NCBI GenBank assembly: GCA_000824845.1
Contig: CCNC01000208.1
Span: forward strand, 1-60,370
Source: Mesorhizobium sp. ORS 3359
GTDB taxonomy: Bacteria; Pseudomonadota; Alphaproteobacteria; Rhizobiales; Rhizobiaceae
Length of the DNA stretch: 60,370 bases
Direction of reading: 5' to 3'
Positions 1 through 8,881 of the stretch are shown in pieces (the first letter of the stretch is position 1; every line of letters starts with the position of its first letter). The notes beneath the pieces are model-generated. The model was given only the letters and a program-made list of their open reading frames with translations, was not told the DNA's origin and searched no databases. Position numbers and translations under genes: made by a program.

Positions 1-270
1 GAACCTTCCCTCTCTTGCAGCTATCTTCAGCGCCGTTTCCGGCACGCCTGCGGCACGGTCCTCTTCCGTGTAGAACAGCGAAAAATGTCTGCCGATGATC
101 TCATCTGCGCTGTAGCCCTTGATGCGGGCTGCGCCGGGATTCCAGCTTTGAATCCTACCCTCCTTGTCGAGCATGAAAATTGCATAATCGACCACGCTCT
201 GAATCAGGCGATCGGCGCTATTGGAGATCTGCAAAGTAATGTCCTTGTTCGGAGGATTGATCGTGGCCAC
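1..270 (-). CDS. PAS-domain sensor protein, truncated by window edge
   Basis: The reverse strand encodes an N-terminal PAS domain that runs off the left edge of the window. Read from a GTG at 270 it contains the hallmark run DYAIFMLDKEGRIQSWNPGA followed by GYSADEIIGRHFSLFY. This is the form seen at the N terminus of many sensor kinases, diguanylate cyclases and chemoreceptors. The output domain lies outside the window, so the class of signalling protein cannot be told. The frame is open back to a TAA near 315. The GTG at 270 is my choice; a TTG fifteen bases upstream is possible, and neither has a clear ribosome binding site. The 300 bases to the right hold no convincing gene. Confidence 0.75.
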   Translation of the reverse strand, partial: MATINPPNKDITLQISNSADRLIQSVVDYAIFMLDKEGRIQSWNPGAARIKGYSADEIIGRHFSLFYTEEDRAAGVPETALKIAAREGRF

Positions 271-568
271 CGCGCAGCACAAACGCCCCAGATAGGCCTC
301 GGTTGCGTTCGTTTAATGGTGAGCCTCACAAGATCCGGCAGTCACGCCGCCTCAGAGCCGAATTTGTGTGGAAAAGGGCGGTCCGCCCGTGCAGCCCGTT
401 GCAAGACCTGGAGTCGGCACCTGATTGGGCGAAAGCGCACTCCGGGACGTTGGGAGCATTAGTTGGGTTGCCAGGCCAGACGGCGTCATGGAGATTGTAT
501 TCAGAGCGGTCTTCTAGAATCGATGACATTTGCGAAATAGTCGCCGAATGCTAGGGAGCCGGGACGTC

Positions 569-997
569 CTATCGCCGCTTGCTAACGCTCCCTGCCCACA
601 AGTTGCGTTTGGCAACGCGGGCTTCTTGCTCCTCGGCAAGGTATCGAGTGTCGGCCACCGCCAATCCGTGTTTCACCAGGTCCCGTCCGAGATCGATGCC
701 TCCCACGAAACACACGCCGACGTCATCGTTATAATCGTCCTTGCCTTCGATGATGCAGGATACATCGCCGGAGGCGATGAGATGTTGAATGTGGTCACGC
801 GCATACTTGCCGCAAGGCCAGATTTTGCCAGCAGCATCGAAACACGCCTGCGAAAGTTCGGGGGCATCAAAACCGAGCAATTGAATTCGTTTTTTGTCGT
901 GCCACAGCGTGTCGCCGTCCTCAGCAGACCAATGCTCTCCTGCGGACACCGGGCCACAGCTGAACACGAAGGCAAGGGTGAGGATCAACCTACACAT
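569..997 (-). CDS. Secreted thermonuclease (SNase)-like protein
   Basis: A 142-residue protein with a signal peptide (residues 1-19, cleavage near VSA-GE) and a short SNase/TNase fold. DGDT (27-30) and RIQLLGFDAPE (37-47) match the first conserved block of the family. RDLVKHGLAV (about 105-114) and ARVAKRNLW (127-134) match the later blocks. In staphylococcal nuclease these blocks hold the catalytic Arg, Asp and Glu residues; whether this short periplasmic form cuts DNA is not shown. It starts 22 bases after the stop of the ankyrin-cytochrome gene on the same strand, so the two may be co-transcribed. The ribosome binding site is weak. Confidence 0.85.
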   Translation of the reverse strand: MCRLILTLAFVFSCGPVSAGEHWSAEDGDTLWHDKKRIQLLGFDAPELSQACFDAAGKIWPCGKYARDHIQHLIASGDVSCIIEGKDDYNDDVGVCFVGGIDLGRDLVKHGLAVADTRYLAEEQEARVAKRNLWAGSVSKRR

Positions 998-1018
998 GGC
1001 CGTGCTAAACGCACACCC

Positions 1019-1930
1019 CTACGGCAGTGGCACGGGTGTGTCGGCGAGCGTTCTGAGATAGGCGATCACGTTCAGCCGATCGGCCTCTTCAGGCACGCCG
1101 CGAACATCCATGTTGACGCCAGGCGTCGTCAGCGTGGGACCGGCGAGGAAGATGTTCAAGTCCTCGTAGGTCCAGTTGCCCTCCCAGCCCAGCAGGGTCT
1201 TGGAGTAACGCTCGAACTCCGTCGATGCCTTGTCCCGTCCGACGACGTTCCAAAGGTTCGGCCCGATGGTAGGAAGTTCCTTTGGCCGCACGACGTGGCA
1301 GGGGGCGCAGGTGCTTTTAAAGAAGGCCCCGCCTTTGACGGGATCGCCTTTCGCAAGCCGGGCGGAAATCGGCTTCGGCTTCAGGATGACGACACCATGC
1401 TCCAATAGGTAGGCGGCGATGTCCTCATGATCGTCGTGCTTTGCGAGATGATACGCCGTGATGATGCCCGGCCGTTGGCTGGGATCACCCTGGACCCAGA
1501 TAGCGTTGACTTCAGCGCCGGCCTCGACCAGCGCCTTGACACAGTCGAGGCAGCCATTGGCGACAGCGAGGGTCAGCATCGGTTCACCCCGCGTCCTGCC
1601 GTTGGCGTCGGCACCATGCGCCACCAACAGCCTAACCATGTCGGCTGCGCTCTTCAGCACGGCCACTGTTATCGGCCGGCCGAGCTTCGCCTCCTTGTTC
1701 ACATCGGCACCGCGTTTGATCAGTAGCGCGGCTGCATCGACGTGGCCGCCGCGCACCGCCAAGAACAGCGGTGTTGCCCCCTTCTCCTGCTCCTCGATGT
1801 CAGCGCCTGCATCGAGTGCCGTCCTAATTGCGTTGAGGTCTCCGCTCTGGGCCGCGTCGTGGAGCGCACCGCCATGCGCTGTTGTGACGGCACACAGCAA
1901 GAGTAAGAAGCTTGTGAATAAGCCCCGCAT
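1019..1930 (-). CDS. Ankyrin-repeat / cytochrome c fusion protein
   Basis: A 303-residue exported protein. Residues 1-20 form a signal peptide. Residues 22-185 carry four or five ankyrin repeats, for example GATPLFLAVRGGHVDAAALL at 51-70. Residues 199-303 form a class I cytochrome c domain, with heme attachment motif CAPCH at 208-212, GPNLWNVVGR after it, and a likely axial methionine at 274 (GVNMDV). Heme attachment implies a periplasmic location, so the ankyrin repeats should be periplasmic as well. The start is supported by GGAGG ahead of the ATG. I infer an electron carrier with a built-in docking module; the partner is unknown. Confidence 0.88.
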   Translation of the reverse strand: MRGLFTSFLLLLCAVTTAHGGALHDAAQSGDLNAIRTALDAGADIEEQEKGATPLFLAVRGGHVDAAALLIKRGADVNKEAKLGRPITVAVLKSAADMVRLLVAHGADANGRTRGEPMLTLAVANGCLDCVKALVEAGAEVNAIWVQGDPSQRPGIITAYHLAKHDDHEDIAAYLLEHGVVILKPKPISARLAKGDPVKGGAFFKSTCAPCHVVRPKELPTIGPNLWNVVGRDKASTEFERYSKTLLGWEGNWTYEDLNIFLAGPTLTTPGVNMDVRGVPEEADRLNVIAYLRTLADTPVPLP

Positions 1931-2060
1931 TCTGCATCCCTCCGCCGAAAAGGAGAAAGATATACCCGACAGCGGCTCGCTTCCAGAATATATTAGCGAA
2001 GTCTAATGGCGCATAGTGACGTTGACGAACATCAGTTGCCGTTGAGGGCGGCCCCAATCG

Positions 2061-2426
2061 ATGCTTGCGGTCGGGATAGGGAAGGAGACGTGCCTTGCCG
2101 GCGTGATCGCCACGGCCGCGGCACTTGAGGGAAGTGCGGCTTTGGCCCACGGCCCGGATGGGAATTGGGGCTATCCACCAGCTTCCTGCCACGGCGACCC
2201 GCTCACTGGCGACTGCGGGAAAATTCCCAGTTCAACCGTGACGCCCCGGCCCGATGGCTACGTGGTTATCCTACGACCGGGCGACCATCAAAGAGTCACT
2301 CATCAGAACCGGTGCTTCGTGCCGTACGATGCCGTCATTCCGTCCGGGGATGGTAACTTCCACATCTGCCTACATCCCACGGAAGAAGACGAAAACTGCT
2401 TCTTCGCACCACCCGATGCAATGTGA
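2061..2426 (+). CDS. Small secreted cysteine-containing protein, unknown function
   Basis: I do not recognise this family. From the ATG at 2061 it has 121 residues, but an in-frame GTG at residue 15 (starting VIATAAALEGSAALAHG) would give a cleaner signal peptide. The mature part has spaced cysteines (ASCHGDPLTGDCG, RCF, HICL, NCFF), which suggests disulfide bonds in the periplasm. It is transcribed away from the ankyrin-cytochrome gene and towards the DUF1194 gene. Coding is supported by composition and by the secretion-like N terminus, not by homology. Confidence 0.5.
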   Translation: MLAVGIGKETCLAGVIATAAALEGSAALAHGPDGNWGYPPASCHGDPLTGDCGKIPSSTVTPRPDGYVVILRPGDHQRVTHQNRCFVPYDAVIPSGDGNFHICLHPTEEDENCFFAPPDAM

Positions 2427-2493
2427 ATGTTCATCTATCTTAGCGCGATTCAACCTGTCCCCGGCGGGCGAAAAAGCACGTCCACCGAGAGCG

Positions 2494-3354
2494 CTATCGG
2501 CCTGGCACCTGACCGATCATGTTGCAATCGACCGTGGGGCCGGAACGCTCGATGTACGTGGCGTAGATCACCTGATCCGTGTTCATGGAGATTTCACGAA
2601 CCAGCTTCCGACGAACCGCGGTGGCGAACATCGCGGCGTCGCTGACGCCGATTGCAAATGCGTCCGGTCCGCCGATAACGCAGCGTTCGAAATAGGATTG
2701 CAGGCTGGAGGGGTCGTACCGCGCAAACCCATCGGCCTCGCCAATGCGGGGTAGTGCGATAGGCAGCCCGTTGATCGTCACACCTTCAGCGAGAAGAAAC
2801 TGCCGGACGGGGTCAATGAGTGCTCCGGCATTGTTGGGTCCGTCGCCGGATACGTCAATAACACGGCGCGGGCTGCGCAAGCCGCTCTTTGCGAACAGTC
2901 CATTCGCGGCCTGCAACGCGCCGGAAATCGACGTTGCTCGACCTTCGGTCAACGACAGAGCCGCCAGCCTGTCCGCCAAAGTCAGAGCGTCCTCGCGGCT
3001 TTCGACAATTGTCCACGGCACGATGACGGTTTGCTGATTTGGTCCAGCCCACTCCAGATAAAGCACTGCGATCCTTCCCAGTTCTCCTGCCCTGATTGCC
3101 ATGGCGATGTCCGCGTGGCGGAAAGCATCGACATAGCCATCGCGCTGCAGTTTTTGCTCGATTCTGCTCATCGATGGCGAGACGTCCACGGCAAGAATCA
3201 ATTGCAAATCGACTTCAGCCAGGCCGCCGGCGGGACGGTCCGTCGAGTGAGCCTCTGGCGCTGTTGCGAATGCCAGGCTGAGCAGGAAGGCGCGAGTGAA
3301 CCGCAGCACTGGTCGTGCACCCAAGCTCCCAGCAATCCGTACTAAGCCGTCCAT
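2494..3354 (-). CDS. DUF1194 von Willebrand factor A-like protein
   Basis: A 286-residue exported protein with one vWA domain. The N terminus has a hydrophobic stretch (about 18-32). The metal-ion adhesion site is DVSPSMS (57-63), and a second block reads VIDVSGDGPNN (near 164-174). This spacing is typical of DUF1194, a family of periplasmic vWA proteins common in rhizobia with unknown role. Such domains usually bind a protein partner through a divalent metal. A strong site, AGGAGAGGG, precedes the ATG. It is divergent from the large STAND regulator, and a triple 8-bp repeat lies between them. Confidence 0.85.
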   Translation of the reverse strand: MDGLVRIAGSLGARPVLRFTRAFLLSLAFATAPEAHSTDRPAGGLAEVDLQLILAVDVSPSMSRIEQKLQRDGYVDAFRHADIAMAIRAGELGRIAVLYLEWAGPNQQTVIVPWTIVESREDALTLADRLAALSLTEGRATSISGALQAANGLFAKSGLRSPRRVIDVSGDGPNNAGALIDPVRQFLLAEGVTINGLPIALPRIGEADGFARYDPSSLQSYFERCVIGGPDAFAIGVSDAAMFATAVRRKLVREISMNTDQVIYATYIERSGPTVDCNMIGQVPGR

Positions 3355-3374
3355 GGCGAACCCTCTCCTGGCAA

Positions 3375-3398
3375 TGGAATTGTGGAATTGTGGAATTG
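3375..3398. repeat. Three tandem copies of TGGAATTG
   Basis: Three perfect, adjacent 8-bp units, each containing the palindrome GAATTC-like core AATT, lie just upstream of the DUF1194 start in the divergent intergenic region. Head-to-tail units of this size suit a winged-helix regulator of the OmpR type, and the next gene encodes one. Slippage-derived repeats are the alternative. Confidence 0.7.
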
Positions 3399-3543
3399 TC
3401 GGTCCGGGGCATTTGCCAAGTCACGAACGGCTTACGATCATTCGCCGAAATCCGTGCTCCCGGCACGGTCTGGATATGATCAATCTTCGCAGCGCGAACC
3501 GTGCTAGTATGGGACTGCGGCTTCGTGCTTGAGGGGAACCGGC

Positions 3544-6500
3544 TTGAATAGCTCGCCGCCCACAACGTTCGTGCTCAACGGCGTGACCGCCGACGTGAGC
3601 AGGGAGACCTTGCGCGACCAGTTCAACAGGACAATAGCAGTTCGCCACCAGACCTTCGCGGTACTTCGCCACCTTCTGCAGAACGCTGATCGCGTTATCA
3701 CCAAGGACGAGCTGATGAAGGCGGTCTGGAATGGGCTAGCCGTCACCGACGACAGCCTGGTCCAATGCATTCACGAGATCCGTGCGGCGCTCAACGACAG
3801 TCGCCAGGCCGTCGTGCAGACCGTGCCGAGGCGCGGTTACAGATTGGTCCTCGCCTCAAATTCCGGACCGAGAATGGCCACCATTCTGGCAGCCGAATTG
3901 GCCGCTGAGAGCCGGCCGCCCCGCAAGGATGAGCGGGGCATTGCCGCATCCAACCGAGCGTGCAGGCAGATCTTCGATCGGCTGCTGATACAACATGCAG
4001 GTCGTGTGTTCGCGAACGTCGAAGAGACGGTCTTCGCGGAGTTTACTGGCCCTGTCGAGGCGCTGCGGTGTGCGAGCGAGATCCAGCATGAGGTCGATAG
4101 ACGGAACCGCGAGGTTCCCGAGACAAAGCGGCTGCGCTTCCGCATCAGCGTTGACCTCGGCTACGTCGTCGCCGAGGGCGACTGCCTCAAGGGCGATGCG
4201 GTCGGAGTCGCAGCTCATCTTCAAACCTTGTCACGCCCGGGCGGGATTTGCATCACGGAAGCGGTCCGCGCCCAGGCTGAGGACCGCCTCTCGCTCGAAT
4301 TCATCGATCTCGGCGAGCACAAACTGAAGGATGTCGCTCGTGCCTTGCGCGTCTACCGCGTATGTCTTGCGTCCGAGGAGCCGGTCAGGTCGCCATATCG
4401 CGGTCTCGATGCCTTCGAATTCGAAGATGCCGATCTATTCTTCGGCCGAGCGCGGGCGATTGCGGCCTGCACTGCCAGACTGGAGCAGCAGGCAGCAAGC
4501 GGCACGGCATTCCTGCTCATCTACGGAATGAGCGGTTGTGGCAAGTCTTCCCTTCTGCGCGCTGGCCTGCTGCCGTCATTGACGCGACCTGGAGCCGTGG
4601 CAGGCATATCCTTGTGGCGCCGCTGCCTGATCCGCCTCTCCGAAGGACCGGATGCATTCGCTGTGTTGGCTGCGGCGCTGCTTCACGACGCTGCTGTGCC
4701 GGAGCTGTCCTCAGAAGCAACAGCCGCGGAGTTTGCTAGACTCTGCAGGAACACGCCGGATCGAGCCCTGGCGATGGTCCGACAGGCACTTCGCAAGGCC
4801 GCCGGGCCGGCCCGCTCGCAGATCAGACTGCTTGTGGTCATCGATCAGCTGGAGGAGCTGTTCACGACGGAGAAGCAGCCGGCGACGCGCGAGGCCCTTG
4901 TGCGGTTCATGGCGGTGCTGACCGCGAGCGGACTGGTCTGGGTGATAGCGGCGATCCGTTCGGACTTCTTTCACCGCTGCGGCGAGGTTCAGGGTTTCTC
5001 GGCGCTCAAGGACGGCCTCGCCAGCTACGAACTTCTGCCACCAACCGGCCCAGAGATCGCGCAGATGATCCGCGAACCTGCGGTCGTGGCGGGGCTCCGC
5101 TTCGAGGAGAGTGCCGAGTTGGGGCGGCTCGATGACGTGCTGCAGGCGGCAGCAACTGCCGATCCCGGATCATTGCCGCTTCTCGAGTTTGTCCTCGACG
5201 CGTTGTACCAAGCCAGTTGCGACCGACGCGTTCTCACCTTTGCGCATTATCGTGCGCTTGGCGGGCTCGAAGGCGCAATCGCGCGCCGCGCCGACGAAGT
5301 CCTGGACTCGCTGGCGCCCGGTATCCAGGAGGCCTTGCCCGCGGTGCTGCGCGCACTCACCACGGCGAACCTGGGCGATGAAACAGTCACGGCGCGCGCG
5401 GCCCTGTATACCGAAGTTGCGGGCACTCCCGCGCGATCGGCCCTCGTCAGGGCCCTGATCGACGCGCGGCTCCTTGTCAGCGACGAGGACGCCGCAGGGC
5501 AGGTTTTCGTCCGTCTAGCACATGAAGCACTGTTGAGCCGTTGGCCGCGCGCCAGTGACATTGTGAATGCAAACCGGAACTTTCTCGCGACGCGCGAACG
5601 CCTGCGGGCCGACGCCCACCGATGGCACCTGGAAAGCAGGAATCGAGAGCTTCTCCTTCCGTCCGGCAAACGTCTGGCGGAGGGCGAAGAGTTGATGCTG
5701 TCAAGGCGGGAGGAGGTCGACGATGCCGTCCTTGAATACATCGAGGAGTCCTTGCGCGCCCATCGGCAGCAGGAGGAGAAGGATCGTCAGGCACAGCTAG
5801 CGCTGGTGGCGGCCGCCGAAGAGGCAAAACGTGAGCGCCTGGAGCGCGAGGCTGAGCGCCGGAGCCTAGCGGCTGCCGCAGCGAACCGCCTTGCCCGACG
5901 GACACGGAACGCCGCTGTTGTGGCAATAATGCTCGCTGTCATGGCGGGTGCAGGCGCACTGCTCGCCTTCAAAGCGCGAGAGGAAGCAAGGGGCCAACGC
6001 GATCAGGCGCTGCGCAATCAGTTCCTTTCGCTCTCGTTCCTTTCGGAGCGGTCCGCCGCGGCAGGCAACACCGAGGCTGCGATCCGGTTGGCGCTTGAGG
6101 CACTACCCTCGAAAGAGCAACCCGAGCGGCCATATCTCTTTGAGGCGGAGGCAGCTCTCTACAAGGCTCTCCTGGCGCACCGGCAGATCAAAATTCTTCG
6201 CCCTGGCGGCGGTGTGGCGGATGCGGCATTCAATCGTAGAGGTGATCGCATCGTCACCGCATCCTACAACAAAACCGCAGTCGTCTGGGACATCGCCACC
6301 GGTGCCGAAACTGCAATTCTAAAGGGTCATGAAGGAGCAGTGGAGAGGGCCGAATTCAGCCCTGACAGCAGCCGTATCCTGACGGCCGCGAGGGACGGCA
6401 CTGCACGTCTCTGGGACGCCGTCTCGGGAGAGCAGCTCTATATCCTGCGGCCGGTAGGCAATTACCCGACGGCAATCTTCAGCCCGGATGGCACCCGGGT

Positions 6501-8349
6501 GCTGACGGCGGGGGAGAACAGCGATGCAACGCTCTGGGATGCTCGGACCGGAAAGAAGATCGTGGCTGTAAGCAGCGACGCATATACGCGTGCCGCTTTC
6601 AGTTCAGACGGCCGCAGCTTCGCGACGGCAGGCAAGCATTTTGTCTCTATCTGGAATACCGCGGACGGCGCGCTGACGCAGTCGATCCGAGTGACCTCCT
6701 GGCCATACACCCTGGCGTTCAGCCCTGACGGAAGCCGGATGCTGGCCGGCCCTTGGGGTTGGCATTCAGATCGTGACACTTCCAGCCTTTTCGATTTGTC
6801 GAGGGGAACGGAGATCGCAAAGTTCGCCGGCGGCAAGAGCGATACGCAATTGAACGGCGTGATTTTCAGCCACGGGGGTCAACGGATCGCCACGGTATCA
6901 CTGGATGGCACTGCCCGGATTTGGGATGGAGCGTTGGGAACGCTGGATGAAGTGCTCGGCCAAGAGGTTTCGGGGTTGAAGCCTGACATCGATACAGATG
7001 AACGCGATGTGGAGATGAACGGTGCCTTCTCACAAGACGACCGCTTCCTTGCGACCGCGTCGATCAATGGGCCGATCCGCATCTGGGACGCTGAACGCGC
7101 GTCGATGGTGACGACGATCGCCGGTCATGATTCCTTGGTCGAGCATCTGGAATTCAGTCCGGTCGACAGCAACATTCTTCTCACTGCTTCACACGATGGC
7201 ACCGCTCGGCTGTGGGATGTCGACGGCGCCTTGACGACCGTGCTCTCACATGACCATCGGCCGACTTTCGCGGTCTTCAGTCCCGACAACGTCCACCTGC
7301 TGACCGGCGGCGGCGACAGTGCGGCTCACCTGTGGGATGTCGTGAGCGGGCGCGAGACAATCCGCCTCGATACCCATGAGATCATTCAAAACGCGACGTT
7401 CAGCCCAGATGGGAGGCGCGTCGCAACCGCATCTCTTGAGGGCGTGGTTCGGATTTTTAACGTGGCCACGGGACACCAGACCGCCCAGTTCCGATCAGAT
7501 GCCGGACTGATCCAGATCCAATTTGGTCGCGATGGCAAATCGCTTGCTTGCGCTTGGATCAACGGTACCGCCCAACTGTGGGACGCGACGACAGGCACGA
7601 AGCTGGCCGTCATCAATACAAGCAGCAATCTGCCGCAAGCCGTTCTTAGCCCTGACGGACATCTGATCCTCTCGGCCAGGGAAGACAATGTGGCACGCCT
7701 CCTGACGACCAGCGGAGCCGAACTCCGTGCTCTGGTTGGACATCAGGATCGCATCACGGCAGCGGCTTTCAACCCGGACAGTCAACTGGCAGCAACGGGA
7801 TCGCTCGACCACACGGCCCGAATTTGGTCGACCACGGAGGGCACAAGCGTCAGAACGCTGGAGGGACATACCGGCGCGGTGACGGCGGTCGCCTTCAGTC
7901 CCGATGGCCAGTGGTTGCTAACCGCGTCGCGCGATGGAACCGCCCGGATCTGGGGCGTCGCAGGCGGTCTGGAAAAGGTGCTCAGGGGCCACAGCGGCGC
8001 GCTGGACAGCGCCGAGTTCAGCCCCAATGGCCTGTATGTCGTGACCGCATCGACCGAGGATCGAACGGTGCGGTTATGGGCGGCGCAATCAGGTCGCCAG
8101 ATTGCCGTCCTTGAGAACCAGGACGATGCAACCTTTCGACCGGGATTTACACGCGCGGCTTTCAGCGCCGACGGCACCCATGTCGCGATCGTTTCGGGCG
8201 AAAAGAAAGTCAGCATCGTTCGCCTCTTCCAGACACCCAAGGAGCTTATTGACTTTGCCATCCGTACCGTCCCTCGCGAACTCACGCCATGCGAGCGGCG
8301 GAGCTTTTTCCTTCCTGAAGACCCCGCACACGGCGCTTGTCCGGAATGA
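3544..8349 (+). CDS. Winged-helix / cyclase-like / STAND NTPase / WD40 giant regulator
   Basis: About 1,601 residues. Positions below are counted from the TTG at 3529. An OmpR/CadC-type winged helix fills about 18-105 (VITKDELMKAVWNG). A class III cyclase-like domain spans about 110-270 and seems to lack the metal-binding aspartate at its start (MATILAAEL), so it is probably a regulatory remnant. A novel STAND NTPase begins near 288 (PYRGLDAFEFEDADLFFGR), with Walker A GMSGCGKSS near 333 and Walker B LLVVIDQLEELF near 434. A charged helix (about 748-791) leads to one membrane segment (about 794-815), then about 16 WD40 repeats. I prefer the TTG at 3544 because GAGGGG lies at 3531-3536, 7 bases upstream. 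Signal and target are unknown. Confidence 0.92.
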   Translation: MNSSPPTTFVLNGVTADVSRETLRDQFNRTIAVRHQTFAVLRHLLQNADRVITKDELMKAVWNGLAVTDDSLVQCIHEIRAALNDSRQAVVQTVPRRGYRLVLASNSGPRMATILAAELAAESRPPRKDERGIAASNRACRQIFDRLLIQHAGRVFANVEETVFAEFTGPVEALRCASEIQHEVDRRNREVPETKRLRFRISVDLGYVVAEGDCLKGDAVGVAAHLQTLSRPGGICITEAVRAQAEDRLSLEFIDLGEHKLKDVARALRVYRVCLASEEPVRSPYRGLDAFEFEDADLFFGRARAIAACTARLEQQAASGTAFLLIYGMSGCGKSSLLRAGLLPSLTRPGAVAGISLWRRCLIRLSEGPDAFAVLAAALLHDAAVPELSSEATAAEFARLCRNTPDRALAMVRQALRKAAGPARSQIRLLVVIDQLEELFTTEKQPATREALVRFMAVLTASGLVWVIAAIRSDFFHRCGEVQGFSALKDGLASYELLPPTGPEIAQMIREPAVVAGLRFEESAELGRLDDVLQAAATADPGSLPLLEFVLDALYQASCDRRVLTFAHYRALGGLEGAIARRADEVLDSLAPGIQEALPAVLRALTTANLGDETVTARAALYTEVAGTPARSALVRALIDARLLVSDEDAAGQVFVRLAHEALLSRWPRASDIVNANRNFLATRERLRADAHRWHLESRNRELLLPSGKRLAEGEELMLSRREEVDDAVLEYIEESLRAHRQQEEKDRQAQLALVAAAEEAKRERLEREAERRSLAAAAANRLARRTRNAAVVAIMLAVMAGAGALLAFKAREEARGQRDQALRNQFLSLSFLSERSAAAGNTEAAIRLALEALPSKEQPERPYLFEAEAALYKALLAHRQIKILRPGGGVADAAFNRRGDRIVTASYNKTAVVWDIATGAETAILKGHEGAVERAEFSPDSSRILTAARDGTARLWDAVSGEQLYILRPVGNYPTAIFSPDGTRVLTAGENSDATLWDARTGKKIVAVSSDAYTRAAFSSDGRSFATAGKHFVSIWNTADGALTQSIRVTSWPYTLAFSPDGSRMLAGPWGWHSDRDTSSLFDLSRGTEIAKFAGGKSDTQLNGVIFSHGGQRIATVSLDGTARIWDGALGTLDEVLGQEVSGLKPDIDTDERDVEMNGAFSQDDRFLATASINGPIRIWDAERASMVTTIAGHDSLVEHLEFSPVDSNILLTASHDGTARLWDVDGALTTVLSHDHRPTFAVFSPDNVHLLTGGGDSAAHLWDVVSGRETIRLDTHEIIQNATFSPDGRRVATASLEGVVRIFNVATGHQTAQFRSDAGLIQIQFGRDGKSLACAWINGTAQLWDATTGTKLAVINTSSNLPQAVLSPDGHLILSAREDNVARLLTTSGAELRALVGHQDRITAAAFNPDSQLAATGSLDHTARIWSTTEGTSVRTLEGHTGAVTAVAFSPDGQWLLTASRDGTARIWGVAGGLEKVLRGHSGALDSAEFSPNGLYVVTASTEDRTVRLWAAQSGRQIAVLENQDDATFRPGFTRAAFSADGTHVAIVSGEKKVSIVRLFQTPKELIDFAIRTVPRELTPCERRSFFLPEDPAHGACPE

Positions 8350-8881
8350 GGTCGACAACGATCAGACTTTGCCCCTTGGGCCGGCTGCACGAACCGCCTA
8401 CCGTCCAGCCCAAAGTGATGACCGAGGAGATCGACCGTGGAGTCAGAGGGCGCGGCGCATAATCGTGATTATTGGGATTTGTTGTCCGCCGGATTAGCGC
8501 TCGGGTCCGACCACGATCGCCAGAAATTCACTTGGGATGTCTGCTTTTGGAAGCGGCGGAGGCGACCTTGGCGGCTGCTATGCTGAAGGGTTTCGGGTGC
8601 CGTCAGGCGTACAAAAGCCTCTCATGCAGGAACCCGCGGGCAGCGGGCGGTGAGCTATGGGGATTTGTGTTTCGAGGTGTGCCAGCGGCTGTCGCGAACG
8701 TCCGCGCGCGGTGCTATCAGCGCGTTGAGGAAGCAGCTTTCCGGCCGGATCGGGAAGCCTGTCGCTATGACGACGGTGTGGTTCGGGTACCGGGAGACCG
8801 GCGCCACAGCGAAGCGCACATGTGTTTCCGTTGACCAGCGCCGACGCAGCGCGGTCGCGTGGCCAAACGGGCCATGCCGGG
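8350..8881. other. 532-bp stretch, probable insertion-element tail
   Basis: No gene can be supported. Short frames on both strands run into the transposase end. Nucleotides from about 8640 to 8881 are most simply read as the terminal non-coding part of the IS91-type element, whose exact end I cannot fix. Confidence 0.35.

Noticed and set aside
85..554. Plus-strand frames at the left edge
   Set aside because: They lie opposite the PAS-domain gene or in non-coding sequence and show no family features.
530..1412. Long plus-strand frame opposite the nuclease and ankyrin genes
   Set aside because: The minus strand encodes clear domains (SNase, cytochrome c) here; the plus frame is a GC-rich shadow.
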